64,000 nt of DNA. Source: UBA8106 sp964569695. GTDB lineage: Bacteria; Acidobacteriota; Vicinamibacteria; Vicinamibacterales; UBA823. The stretch is taken from positions 1 to 64,000 of the forward strand of contig CAZMUA010000008.1 in the NCBI GenBank assembly GCA_964569695.1. The letters run 5' to 3'. Of the stretch, positions 8,278-16,207 are shown piece by piece. A model generated the notes under the pieces. The model searched no databases. It was not told the DNA's origin and was given only the letters and a program-made list of their open reading frames with translations. Both the position numbers and the translations under genes were made by a program. Every line of letters begins with the position of its first letter. Position 1 is the first letter of the stretch.

Positions 8278-10242
8278 ATGATTGTAATTATCTCGTTGTC
8301 GCTTGCTTTGATTGGCGCCATAGGACATTCAACTGATCTCGACGCACAACCACTGGTTGTCCCAACACCGGTGGTCGATCGAGCGGCTGCTTACAGCCTA
8401 TTTCTCGAAGCGTTGAGGTTGGAGGATAACGGTAATCTAACAGCAGCGATCCGAACGTTGCAGGAAGCGAGTGGCTTCGATCCTGCTTCAGCTGAGATTC
8501 ATGCGGTATTAGCCGAGTTGCATGCGCGACAGAATCGCGTTGATGCGGCAATTACTTCAGCCCAGCGCGCGCTCAACCTCAACCCAGACAATATCCAAGC
8601 ACATCGGATCCTAGGACTTCTTTTCATTGCAATAGCCGACCAGCAATCTGAACGAGACTCGTCCGAACGCAAGAACTATGCTGACCGTGCCATCCGCCAC
8701 CTCGAGCGGGTGCAGTCAGAAGGATTGTACGATGAACAGGTAATGTTTAGTCTTGGACGCCTGTATGTGGAAAATAATTTTTTTGAAAAAGGTGTTGAAG
8801 CTCTCAGTCAAGTGTTTGAGAGATCACCAGGGTTTTCTGAAGCTGCTCAACTGTTAGCCTATGCCTATGCAAATTTAGGGCACAGAGAACAAGCTGTACA
8901 AGTGCTCGAAACAGTCGTTAGGCAACGTACTCCATCGACTCAGACAATGGATGCTTTGGTCTTGGCCTATGAGGATAATGGGCAGTGGAAGCAGGCTGCC
9001 CAACTCTACCAGCGACTCGCTAGAAGGCGACCCAAGGATAACCGTGTAACGCGAAGGTGGGCCACGGCGTTACTTAACGCAGGGAATACCTTACGTGCCC
9101 GTGAGGTCATTGGCAGAATAGTTGATTTGACCTCAACCGATGCAGCTGCGCTCTACCTACTGGCTGAAGCTGAACGACGGTTGAATAATTTTGACAAGGC
9201 GGAGGAGGTTGCAAGGCGCTTGATTGTGGTTGAATCGGAGGAGTTCCGAGGTAACTACCTGCTAAGTCGGATTCTGTTTCATCAAGGACGTTACGAGGAG
9301 GCTGTTAGAGCGATAGAACCTGCCATCAATCAAGCAAGAGTTGAAACGGGGATGCCTGGGCTCGCGCGGTTACTTGTCCAAGCCGGCCTGTCTTATCGTG
9401 TGTTAAATAGGCAGGACGATGCCATAAAAGCGTTTGTGGAGGCAAGTCGGTTAGCTCGAAGGAATATAAGGTTTTCAGAGTACGCAGTTGAGGCATACCT
9501 TGAGGCTAATCGCTCTGAAGAGGCTCTAGCTTTTATTCGGACAGTGCGCACTGAACAACCCAACGAACTCCGCTTAGTTATCTTGGAGGCTCGGTCACTG
9601 ATAGCCAACAAGCAAATAACTCAGGGCATTTTAACGATGCAATCATTTGCTTCTAAATATGAGACTGATCCCTTGTCGCAGGTGGCCCTTGCGAACATAT
9701 TCGTTGATGCTAGTCGTATCAATGAGGCTGTAAAAACACTTCAGACGGCGAATAAGAAATTTCCTTCCGAGACGTCGATTTTGTTTCAACTTGCTGCAAT
9801 TTTTGAAGAACAAAGTCTGTTTTCTGATGCTGAACGGGTCTTTCGCGAGGTCTTATCTCATAATCCCGCACATCATCAGGCTCTAAACTATCTTGGCTAT
9901 ATGTTGGCTGACCGTGGTGAGCGGCTTCAGGAATCCGTAGAGTTGATCAAGCGAGCGTTAGACGCTGATCCAAACAATGGTTCATATCTTGATAGTTTGG
10001 GGTGGGCTTATTTTAAGTTGCAGGATTTTGATTTGGCAGAAAACTACCTACGAAAAGCAAGTGAACAACTCATCTATAACTCTGTCGTACAAGACCATTT
10101 TGGCGATGTCTTATTCGAGCAACTTCGTTACGAGGAAGCCATCGAAGCATGGGAACGCGCGCTGCGAGGTGATGCTGAATCGATTGAACCATCTGTAATT
10201 GCGCAGAAAATCAGTGATGCGCGTAAGCGGATGAGCCGTTAG
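8278..10242 (+). CDS. Tetratricopeptide-repeat protein, probably exported
   Basis: A 654-residue protein built almost entirely of about 34-residue helical repeats with TPR consensus residues (for example YLDSLGWAYFKLQDFDLAEN and ALNYLGYMLADRGERLQES). The N-terminus is hydrophobic (IVIISLSLALIGAIG, residues 2-16) and looks like a signal peptide or anchor followed by a mature start near DAQPLVV, but it lacks a clear basic leader. TPR proteins of this kind act as scaffolds for envelope assemblies; no specific partner can be named. The next gene downstream encodes a LolB-like lipoprotein, which suggests a joint outer-membrane role. The upstream 140 bases hold the divergent promoters shared with the LPS operon. 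Confidence 0.85.
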   Translation: MIVIISLSLALIGAIGHSTDLDAQPLVVPTPVVDRAAAYSLFLEALRLEDNGNLTAAIRTLQEASGFDPASAEIHAVLAELHARQNRVDAAITSAQRALNLNPDNIQAHRILGLLFIAIADQQSERDSSERKNYADRAIRHLERVQSEGLYDEQVMFSLGRLYVENNFFEKGVEALSQVFERSPGFSEAAQLLAYAYANLGHREQAVQVLETVVRQRTPSTQTMDALVLAYEDNGQWKQAAQLYQRLARRRPKDNRVTRRWATALLNAGNTLRAREVIGRIVDLTSTDAAALYLLAEAERRLNNFDKAEEVARRLIVVESEEFRGNYLLSRILFHQGRYEEAVRAIEPAINQARVETGMPGLARLLVQAGLSYRVLNRQDDAIKAFVEASRLARRNIRFSEYAVEAYLEANRSEEALAFIRTVRTEQPNELRLVILEARSLIANKQITQGILTMQSFASKYETDPLSQVALANIFVDASRINEAVKTLQTANKKFPSETSILFQLAAIFEEQSLFSDAERVFREVLSHNPAHHQALNYLGYMLADRGERLQESVELIKRALDADPNNGSYLDSLGWAYFKLQDFDLAENYLRKASEQLIYNSVVQDHFGDVLFEQLRYEEAIEAWERALRGDAESIEPSVIAQKISDARKRMSR

Positions 10243-10279
10243 CCCATCATGATTCTCGTGAATCACTGCGACGAAAACT

Positions 10280-11116
10280 TTGCTTATGTGCGAATCTGAA
10301 ACCCGGCAGTTTAGAAGTTTGAGGTTAGGCACGATTATAGTGGCGTTCCTGTTCGTGCAAGCATGCACCTCAAAAGCACTGATCTTACCGACCGGGCCAG
10401 GACAGTTTTACCCCGACTATGAAAGCACGCTACTCAGTGCGACTACCCGTTGTTCTGCGGTTGAAACGTTAAGTGCCGAATTAACGGTTTCAGGTCGGGC
10501 TGGCAAAGATCGACTTCGTAGTCGAGTATTGGCAGGTTTGGTTCAACCAGGTTCGGTGCGCCTTGAAGGAGTCGCGCCGTTTGGTGGACCGACATTTATA
10601 CTGACTGCAACTCCGACCCACAGTACGCTTTTGTTACCACGTGACTCTCGCGTTCTTGTTGGCGTGCCTGCACAGGATATTCTGGATGCTTTAATTGGTG
10701 TTCGCCTGACACCAGACGTTCTTCGCCGTGTACTATCAGGTTGTCTTGTTTCTTCCAGTGAACCGGTGGGCGGTCGAGCGTATGGGACCAAATGGCTCGT
10801 TGTGGATACGCGAGATGGAGATGAAAATTACCTCCAATTTGACAAGGATTTACCCAAATTAGTAGCTGTTCGAACCGGAAATTTGTTCACTAAGTACAGT
10901 AATTTCCTAGGTGCAGTGCCGAGACGTGTTCAGATGACCAGATTCGGTGTGTCTGGCGCTATTGAGGTCGAGGTGACTGTTCTGCTGGAACAGATTCGCG
11001 TCAATACTCAACTCGGCAAGGAAATCTTCTCGGTTGATATTCCGACTACTTTCGTTCCAATTACATTGGAAGACTTGCGTAGTACAGGTCCAATGAGGGA
11101 CGTTGGAGGCTCATAG
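10280..11116 (+). CDS. Outer-membrane lipoprotein, LolB / DUF4292-like
   Basis: A 278-residue predicted lipoprotein. The signal peptide has a basic start (RQFRSLRLG), a hydrophobic core (TIIVAFLF) and a lipobox VQAC with the lipidated cysteine at residue 29. The rest is beta-rich with an N-terminal SAELTVSGRAGKDRLRSRVL, resembling the half-barrel of LolB, which receives lipoproteins from LolA and inserts them in the outer membrane. Sequence similarity is weak, so a DUF4292 protein of related fold is equally possible. It lies between the TPR protein and ispE, the position where lolB often precedes ispE in Gram-negative genomes, which supports the assignment. Confidence 0.65.
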   Translation: MLMCESETRQFRSLRLGTIIVAFLFVQACTSKALILPTGPGQFYPDYESTLLSATTRCSAVETLSAELTVSGRAGKDRLRSRVLAGLVQPGSVRLEGVAPFGGPTFILTATPTHSTLLLPRDSRVLVGVPAQDILDALIGVRLTPDVLRRVLSGCLVSSSEPVGGRAYGTKWLVVDTRDGDENYLQFDKDLPKLVAVRTGNLFTKYSNFLGAVPRRVQMTRFGVSGAIEVEVTVLLEQIRVNTQLGKEIFSVDIPTTFVPITLEDLRSTGPMRDVGGS

Positions 11117-11174
11117 TAGTACCGTCCTTTTAAAAAGTGCACCATAAATTACTACCTCGGTAAATATTCGTCAG

Positions 11175-12080
11175 ATGACGCAAAAAAATCTTCGGATTCG
11201 GGCGTACGCGAAAATCAATCTTAACTTACGCATCTTGGGACTTAGACGCGATGGTATGCATGAGTTACGAACCGTTCTGCAAACCATTGATCTGTACGAC
11301 ACACTTACGTTTAAGCACCGATTGGGTCCATTCAAGTTATTGAGTGCGAATAGTGAGATTCCAACGGATAAGACCAACTTAATCTGTCGAGCTGCGAAGT
11401 CTATTGTTAGTGGGTCTGGGCGTGATGGCGACAGACTAAAAAATCTATCTGTAAGCTTGATCAAGCGGATTCCCCTTCAAGCAGGTCTTGGCGGTGGCAG
11501 TGCAGATGCGGCCGCAACGCTGGTCGCTATTGACAGGTTACGGAAACTGAAAACACGGTCTGAAGTGTTACACACCTTAGCTGCGGATCTAGGCGCAGAC
11601 GTACCTTTTTTTCTCGTCGGAGGCACGGCTGTGGGGTTCGGTCGGGGCGACGAAATTTATCCTCTAATAGATCTGCCAAAATACTGGGTGGTGCTTTTGA
11701 TTCCACCTTTTGGGGTTTCCACAGGTGATGCCTATAACTGGTATGACAGTGCTAAGTCTCAATCTCACCGGCCCTCTCACGGAGTGCTTCCACTTGGAAA
11801 CTCAGCCCTCGCTCATGTTGTCAGGATGGTCAATGATCTTGAAGCTCCAGTGGTGGAGCGTTTTGAGTCGATTGGCAAAATGAAGATGGCATTAGAACAG
11901 GCAGGTGCAATGGCGGCCGGTATGTCTGGAAGTGGTTCCTCAGTCTTCGGATTGTTCAGGAGTCTTGCTCGTGCCAAAAAGGCTGCAACTAGTCTTGCAA
12001 CGTCTGGCCAGCAGGTGATTTTAACTCGCACCCTTAGCCGTAACGAGTATGTCAGGCGGTCTGCTATTCGGGTAGTCTGA
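11175..12080 (+). CDS. ispE: 4-diphosphocytidyl-2-C-methyl-D-erythritol kinase IspE
   Basis: IspE is the GHMP kinase that phosphorylates CDP-methylerythritol in the non-mevalonate (MEP) isoprenoid pathway. Motifs are AYAKINLNLRILGLRRDGMH at residues 11-30, the ATP loop PLQAGLGGGSADAAATLV, and the C-terminal GHMP motif MSGSGSSVFGLF. At 301 residues it is of normal length. The pathway partners IspD and IspF are encoded as one fused protein about 9 kb downstream (20454-21662). The 228 bases after ispE contain the promoter of the tRNA-Gln-prs unit. Confidence 0.96.
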   Translation: MTQKNLRIRAYAKINLNLRILGLRRDGMHELRTVLQTIDLYDTLTFKHRLGPFKLLSANSEIPTDKTNLICRAAKSIVSGSGRDGDRLKNLSVSLIKRIPLQAGLGGGSADAAATLVAIDRLRKLKTRSEVLHTLAADLGADVPFFLVGGTAVGFGRGDEIYPLIDLPKYWVVLLIPPFGVSTGDAYNWYDSAKSQSHRPSHGVLPLGNSALAHVVRMVNDLEAPVVERFESIGKMKMALEQAGAMAAGMSGSGSSVFGLFRSLARAKKAATSLATSGQQVILTRTLSRNEYVRRSAIRVV

Positions 12081-12179
12081 GAGTAGGAAGGCGAACGAGG
12101 ATTGTGCCTAGTTGGGCTTTCATCAGGATGTAATACATTTCGGAGGGCTCAGAAAGCGGTTTGCAGTGCCTAGTTCGGC

Positions 12180-12208
12180 TTGCCGGCTCCGATGGCATCG
12201 TGTAAAAT
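12180..12208 (+). promoter_or_regulatory. Sigma-70-type promoter for tRNA-Gln and prs
   Basis: A -35 TTGCCG (12180-12185) and a -10 TAAAAT (12203-12208) are separated by exactly 17 bases. The same form, TTGCGG-17-TAAAAT, is found before the tRNA-Thr cluster at 22557. The tRNA starts about 100 bases downstream, so a leader of roughly 90 bases would be trimmed off. Confidence 0.6.
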
Positions 12209-12308
12209 TTAGTGTTGTATAGGAGTACACGGCCAAGCTCTAGCAGCCTTTAGTGCACTCCATCGATCGCCGATGTACATGACAGATGAGGTCATCGAGG
12301 TGGCATGG

Positions 12309-12383
12309 TGGGGCGTGGCCAAGCGGTAAGGCGCGGGACTTTGGATCCCGTATTCGAAGGTTCGAATCCTTCCGCCCCAGCCA
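12309..12383 (+). tRNA. tRNA-Gln (anticodon TTG)
   Basis: A 75-base cloverleaf with acceptor TGGGGCG pairing with CGCCCCA, anticodon loop CTTTGGA giving TTG, T arm with GTTCGAATC and an encoded CCA at 12381-12383. The U1-A72 start of the acceptor stem is usual for glutamine tRNAs. prs starts 23 bases after the CCA, so the two are probably transcribed together and separated by processing. Confidence 0.96.
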
Positions 12384-12406
12384 AATGACCCAGTGAGTGA
12401 ATAAGG

Positions 12407-13351
12407 ATGGCCGAACCTCTACTGAAACTGTTTTCAGGATCTGCGCATCCGGACTTGACCCAAGAAATCGCGGATTTCTTGGGTGTGTCTGTTGGTGAAG
12501 CGCGATTGCAACGCTTTGCCGATACTGAGGTTGCCTTTCAAATTGAGGAGAATGTAAGAGGAGCTGACGTCTTCCTCGTGCAGCCCACTAGTACTCCAGT
12601 TGATTCACATTTGATGGAGTTGTGTGTGATGATTGATGCGTTTCGTAGAGCTTCAGCGTCACGCATTACTGCTGTAATTCCTTATTATGGTTATGCTCGG
12701 CAAGACCGAAAAGATAAGCCGCGGGTTCCAATTTCTGCCAAGTTGGTTGCTAACATACTGAGTGCAGCCGGTGCGAATCGAGTTTTGACGATGGATTTAC
12801 ACAAAGCTCAGATTCAAGGATTTTTTGACATCCCGGTGGATCATCTATTTGCGGCGCCTGTCATTATTGAGTATCTGAAATCGCTTCAAACTGACAAGTT
12901 TACAGTTGTCTCGCCTGATGCTGGAGGTGCAGAACGTGCCCGCGCCTATGCGAAACGACTTGGGGCAGAACTTGCGATAGTTGACAAACGGCGTTCAGAG
13001 GATGGAACTGCTGAGGTAATGCATGTAATTGGTACTGTGGCCGGTCGAGTGTGTGTTATCCAGGATGACATCATCGATACTGCGGGTACAGTGCAGAAGG
13101 CTGCAGTAGCTCTTAAGGAGAACGGTGCGTCCCGCGTGTTGGCTTGCGCAGTGCACGGTGTTCTTTCCGGACCTGCACTGGATCGAGTTAATGAGTCGGC
13201 TTTGGAGCAACTGATTGTGACTAATACTATTCCTCAGATAGGTAACGCTGAGGCCTGTGGCAAACTTGAGGTGTTGTCTGTTGCCACATTATTGGCAAAG
13301 GCGATTCAAAGCATTCATGATGAAACTTCGGTATCATCGTTGTTTGTATGA
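12407..13351 (+). CDS. prs: Ribose-phosphate pyrophosphokinase
   Basis: Makes PRPP from ribose 5-phosphate and ATP for purine, pyrimidine, histidine and NAD synthesis. It has the usual 314 residues. The flexible catalytic region YYGYARQDRKDKPRVPISAK, the VVSPDAGGAERARAYAKRL segment and the PRPP loop DDIIDTAGT are intact, as expected for a class I, phosphate-activated enzyme. It stands between tRNA-Gln and rplY, an order seen in several bacterial phyla. Confidence 0.97.
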   Translation: MAEPLLKLFSGSAHPDLTQEIADFLGVSVGEARLQRFADTEVAFQIEENVRGADVFLVQPTSTPVDSHLMELCVMIDAFRRASASRITAVIPYYGYARQDRKDKPRVPISAKLVANILSAAGANRVLTMDLHKAQIQGFFDIPVDHLFAAPVIIEYLKSLQTDKFTVVSPDAGGAERARAYAKRLGAELAIVDKRRSEDGTAEVMHVIGTVAGRVCVIQDDIIDTAGTVQKAAVALKENGASRVLACAVHGVLSGPALDRVNESALEQLIVTNTIPQIGNAEACGKLEVLSVATLLAKAIQSIHDETSVSSLFV

Positions 13352-13388
13352 TTGAGAAGTCGGTTCGAACTAAGGACAGTGAAGCATT

Positions 13389-14087
13389 ATGGAAGTAACA
13401 CTCGAAGCTGTGGAGCGAAGTGAATTTGGCAAGAATGAATCACGGCGACTTCGTCGTGAAGGACGTATTCCTGCCGTGGTTTATGGTGCTACCAGTAAAA
13501 CCACGGGGACTGTGAGTCATTCAATTTCGGTCGATCCGAAGAGCCTTATGCAAATTTTTCACTCTGATTCAGGAGTGAATACCTTGATTGATCTGAGCAT
13601 CGGCGGTGGTAAACCAAGCCGTGTGTTAATCAAAGATTATCAACTGGATCCAATTAAGAATGTGTTATTGCATATCGATTTTCATCGTATAGCGATGGAT
13701 CAAAACATAACGGTGACAGTGCCAGTGGTGGTGACAGGTGAAGCTCTCGGGGTCAAGCAGCAAGGCGGCCTTCTAGATTTTGTGCATCGTGACATTGAAG
13801 TTGAATGCCTGCCAGCTGATATTCCCGAACATCTTCAGGTCGACGTGTCCAGTCTTATGATTGGTCAGGGTGTGCGCCTGCGGGATATGGTGCAAGATGT
13901 TGCGTGGAAGCCCATCAGTTCGCTCGACACCTTGTTAGTGCATGTGATTGCACCTAAGGCGGAGGCGGAAGAAGAAGCGGAAGCAAGTGAAGAAGAAGCT
14001 GCTACTGCTGAGTCGGCCGAGCCTGAGGTCGTCAAGAAGGGTAAGGCAGATTCGGATGTTGAGGATGGGGGCGAGTCCTCGAACTGA
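13389..14087 (+). CDS. rplY: 50S ribosomal protein bL25, long Ctc form
   Basis: bL25 binds 5S rRNA in the large subunit central protuberance. This is the long Ctc/TL5 form: an N-terminal L25 domain (residues 1-95, with RRLRREGRIPAVVYG) followed by the beta-barrel C-terminal domain (about 96-185) and a very acidic tail of about 45 residues with many Glu and Ala. The tail coding region overlaps the start of pth, so the two are translationally linked. Confidence 0.95.
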   Translation: MEVTLEAVERSEFGKNESRRLRREGRIPAVVYGATSKTTGTVSHSISVDPKSLMQIFHSDSGVNTLIDLSIGGGKPSRVLIKDYQLDPIKNVLLHIDFHRIAMDQNITVTVPVVVTGEALGVKQQGGLLDFVHRDIEVECLPADIPEHLQVDVSSLMIGQGVRLRDMVQDVAWKPISSLDTLLVHVIAPKAEAEEEAEASEEEAATAESAEPEVVKKGKADSDVEDGGESSN

Positions 14088-14757
14088 TTATCACGCCTGT
14101 GAAAAATTGGCTGCAAACTTAATTGTTGGTCTTGGTAACCCAGGGCAAAAATATCATGGCACACGCCATAATGTTGGATTTCAAGTTGTGGACGAAGTAG
14201 CTCGGCGGCGGTCTTTAGAATTTGAAACTGCTCCTGCTGAGGCAGTGATGGCCGTAACCAGAGGAGAAACGAGTAAGCTAATTTTAGCTAAGCCCCTGAC
14301 GTTTATGAATCTCAGCGGACAGGCAGTGGCTTCTTTGCATCGTTATTATCGCGTAGCACTTGAAGATGTCATGGTGGTTGCGGAAGATGTCCATTTACCC
14401 TTGGGTAGATTGCGAATCCGCGGGTATGGTTCCGATGGTGGTCACAACGGCTTTAAATCGGTCATCGAAGTATTAGGGACACAGAAGTTTCCAAGGCTTC
14501 GTGTGGGAGTTGGTCGGGGAGATGAGAGGAAAGACCTTTCGGCACACGTTCTATCGAAGTTTGAGTCGAATGAAAAGGAAGCTATTGCGATAGCGATCAA
14601 TCGAGCCGCTGACGCTATCGGTCTCTTTTTGGAAGACGGTCTAAATGCAACGATGAATCGATATAACGGTCCTGAATTGGAATCCGAGGAGTCTGTTGAT
14701 TCCGAACTTGACGAAAATACCAATGACGCACAAAATAAACCAAGAAGTTCTGAATAA
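14056..14757 (+). CDS. pth: Peptidyl-tRNA hydrolase
   Basis: Pth hydrolyses peptidyl-tRNA released from stalled ribosomes. Motifs are IVGLGNPGQKYHGTRHNVGF with the catalytic histidine, KPLTFMNLSGQAV and GSDGGHNGFKSVI. The usual DDLDLP segment reads EDVHLP, so the first, functionally important aspartate is a glutamate. The start is uncertain: ATG 14056 and ATG 14065 lie inside rplY, and TTG 14107 would fit the common short N-terminus; an ATG further upstream at 13948 encodes only a basic shadow of the rplY tail and is rejected. The C-terminus has an extra acidic tail (ESEESVDSELDENTNDAQ). Confidence 0.9.
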   Translation: MLRMGASPRTDYHACEKLAANLIVGLGNPGQKYHGTRHNVGFQVVDEVARRRSLEFETAPAEAVMAVTRGETSKLILAKPLTFMNLSGQAVASLHRYYRVALEDVMVVAEDVHLPLGRLRIRGYGSDGGHNGFKSVIEVLGTQKFPRLRVGVGRGDERKDLSAHVLSKFESNEKEAIAIAINRAADAIGLFLEDGLNATMNRYNGPELESEESVDSELDENTNDAQNKPRSSE

Positions 14758-14845
14758 ATAAAGATAATTATCGCAAGCTAAGAAACCATTCAGACAGCCC
14801 ACACTCCTTGCTGCAAAATGTGGCCGTCAGTCCAAGAGGAGCAAC

Positions 14846-15331
14846 ATGCAAATAGCCAGACAGTATGAATTAATCTACATCGTCACACCAGAGTCTACAG
14901 AGGAGATGGTGACCGATCTGCAGACTCAGGTTGCAGACGTCGTCTCGCGATTTGAAGCGAAAATCGAAAAAACTGAAAACTGGGGCAAGCGCAAGCTTGC
15001 CTATAACATTGGAAGCTTTAATGAAGGCATCTATACCCTAAATCTCATTAGCGGTCCTGCTGACAAGGTCGCGGAAATGGTTTCGGAAATTGAACGTCGG
15101 CTCAGAGTTGACGATAGAGTAATTCGTTATCTTGTTGTTAGAGTCGACGAGGTCTATCGAGTTGCTGAACGTTTAACGTCACGGAGGAGTCGTGAGCGGG
15201 CGCGTCGTCGGCAAGCTCGTGGCTTGCCACCCGAAGTGGCGCCAGTCGAATCAGAATCCGAACATGAGTCTCCTAAGATTAATGAGGAGTCCAAGACAGA
15301 GACGCCTGTAGAGGAGGCGAAAAATGGATAG
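14846..15331 (+). CDS. rpsF: 30S ribosomal protein bS6
   Basis: bS6 pairs with S18 on the 30S platform. The ferredoxin-like domain covers about residues 5-100, with YELIYIVTPESTEEM, ENWGKRKLAYNI and RVIRYLVVRVDE. A 55-residue extension follows, first Arg-rich (RRSRERARRRQARG), then acidic. A strong AGAGGAGC site lies upstream of the ATG. The stop overlaps the rpsR start by eight bases. The ssb gene often found between rpsF and rpsR is absent. Confidence 0.96.
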   Translation: MQIARQYELIYIVTPESTEEMVTDLQTQVADVVSRFEAKIEKTENWGKRKLAYNIGSFNEGIYTLNLISGPADKVAEMVSEIERRLRVDDRVIRYLVVRVDEVYRVAERLTSRRSRERARRRQARGLPPEVAPVESESEHESPKINEESKTETPVEEAKNG

Positions 15332-15620
15332 CCCACGAGGTGCTGGACGCGGTAATAGAGGGAACAAGTCAAGAAAAGACGGCGAACGGGGTAATGGTCG
15401 GGGAGGCCTCTTTCGTCGGAAAAAGGTATGCCGATTTTGCGTTGATCATATTGATTACATTGACTACAAAGACGTGAAAATGTTGATGCCGTTTATTCCT
15501 GAACGGGGAAAAATTCAGCCGAGGCGACTGTCCGGAACTTGCGCTAAGCATCAGCGCCCCTTACAAACGGCGATTAAGAGAGCTCGACAGTTGGCGTTGG
15601 TGCCATACGTTACTGACTAG
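15324..15620 (+). CDS. rpsR: 30S ribosomal protein bS18
   Basis: The S18 core lies at residues 29-98: RRKKVCRFCVDHIDYIDYKD, then RGKIQPRRLSGTCAKHQR and the ending ARQLALVPY. The cysteines CRFC and TCAKH mark the zinc-binding (C+) form. The first 28 residues are a Gly/Arg/Lys/Asn-rich extension that looks disordered and probably contacts RNA. It forms a heterodimer with S6, encoded by the overlapping upstream gene. Confidence 0.96.
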   Translation: MDSPRGAGRGNRGNKSRKDGERGNGRGGLFRRKKVCRFCVDHIDYIDYKDVKMLMPFIPERGKIQPRRLSGTCAKHQRPLQTAIKRARQLALVPYVTD

Positions 15621-15641
15621 TTCTCAGTGTGGAGCGGAACT

Positions 15642-16088
15642 ATGCAAATCATCCTTCGAGAACATGTCGATAGTCTTGGCCGCCGCGGTGAAATTGTCGA
15701 AGTCGCCAATGGTTATGCGAGAAATTACTTAATTCCTCAAAAATTAGCCTTGCTAGTTACCGATAATAATCGCCGGCAGATCGAGCGAGAACGTGAGGCT
15801 GCAGAAATAAGAGATGCTGAAGAGCGGCAAGTGGCTGAGGCACTTGCCGAAAAGATTTCACTCGTGGACTGCGTTGTTAGCAGAAAAGTTGGAGAGCAGG
15901 ACGTTCTATACGGGTCTGTGACAACTGCTGATGTCGCTGAATGTCTTAAAGAGTTCAATATTGAGAAACGAAAAATTCAATTAAGTGAACCTATTAAGGC
16001 GCTTGGTGAATTTACCGTCCCGGTTAAGATTCATCGCGATGTTACCGCAGAAGTTAAACTGAAAGTTGTTAAGGATGAGGAGTCGTAA
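15642..16088 (+). CDS. rplI: 50S ribosomal protein bL9
   Basis: bL9 binds 23S rRNA at the base of the L1 stalk and helps keep the reading frame. The 148-residue protein has the N-terminal domain MQIILREHVDSLGRRGEIVE and VANGYARNYLIPQKLA, a long connecting helix rich in Glu and Arg, and the C-terminal domain with VLYGSVTTADVAE. The ATG at 15642 is chosen over an in-frame start at 15627 because the family begins MQIIL or MKVIL. It completes the rpsF-rpsR-rplI set before dnaB. Confidence 0.96.
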   Translation: MQIILREHVDSLGRRGEIVEVANGYARNYLIPQKLALLVTDNNRRQIEREREAAEIRDAEERQVAEALAEKISLVDCVVSRKVGEQDVLYGSVTTADVAECLKEFNIEKRKIQLSEPIKALGEFTVPVKIHRDVTAEVKLKVVKDEES

Positions 16089-16207
16089 TCGGCTGCTAGA
16101 GCGGATTTAATTCTCCCGCAGATTTTCCGTGTCGTTGTTTCCCTTGGTTCTGATAGACTCCCCAAGCATGTGCCGCACCTGTCTGAGATGGTGCACCTGA
16201 TCTACCC

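Noticed and set aside
13948..14055. N-terminal extension of pth from the ATG at 13948
   Set aside because: The extra residues are a Lys/Arg/Leu-rich shadow of the Glu/Ala-rich rplY tail, and Pth proteins do not have them.
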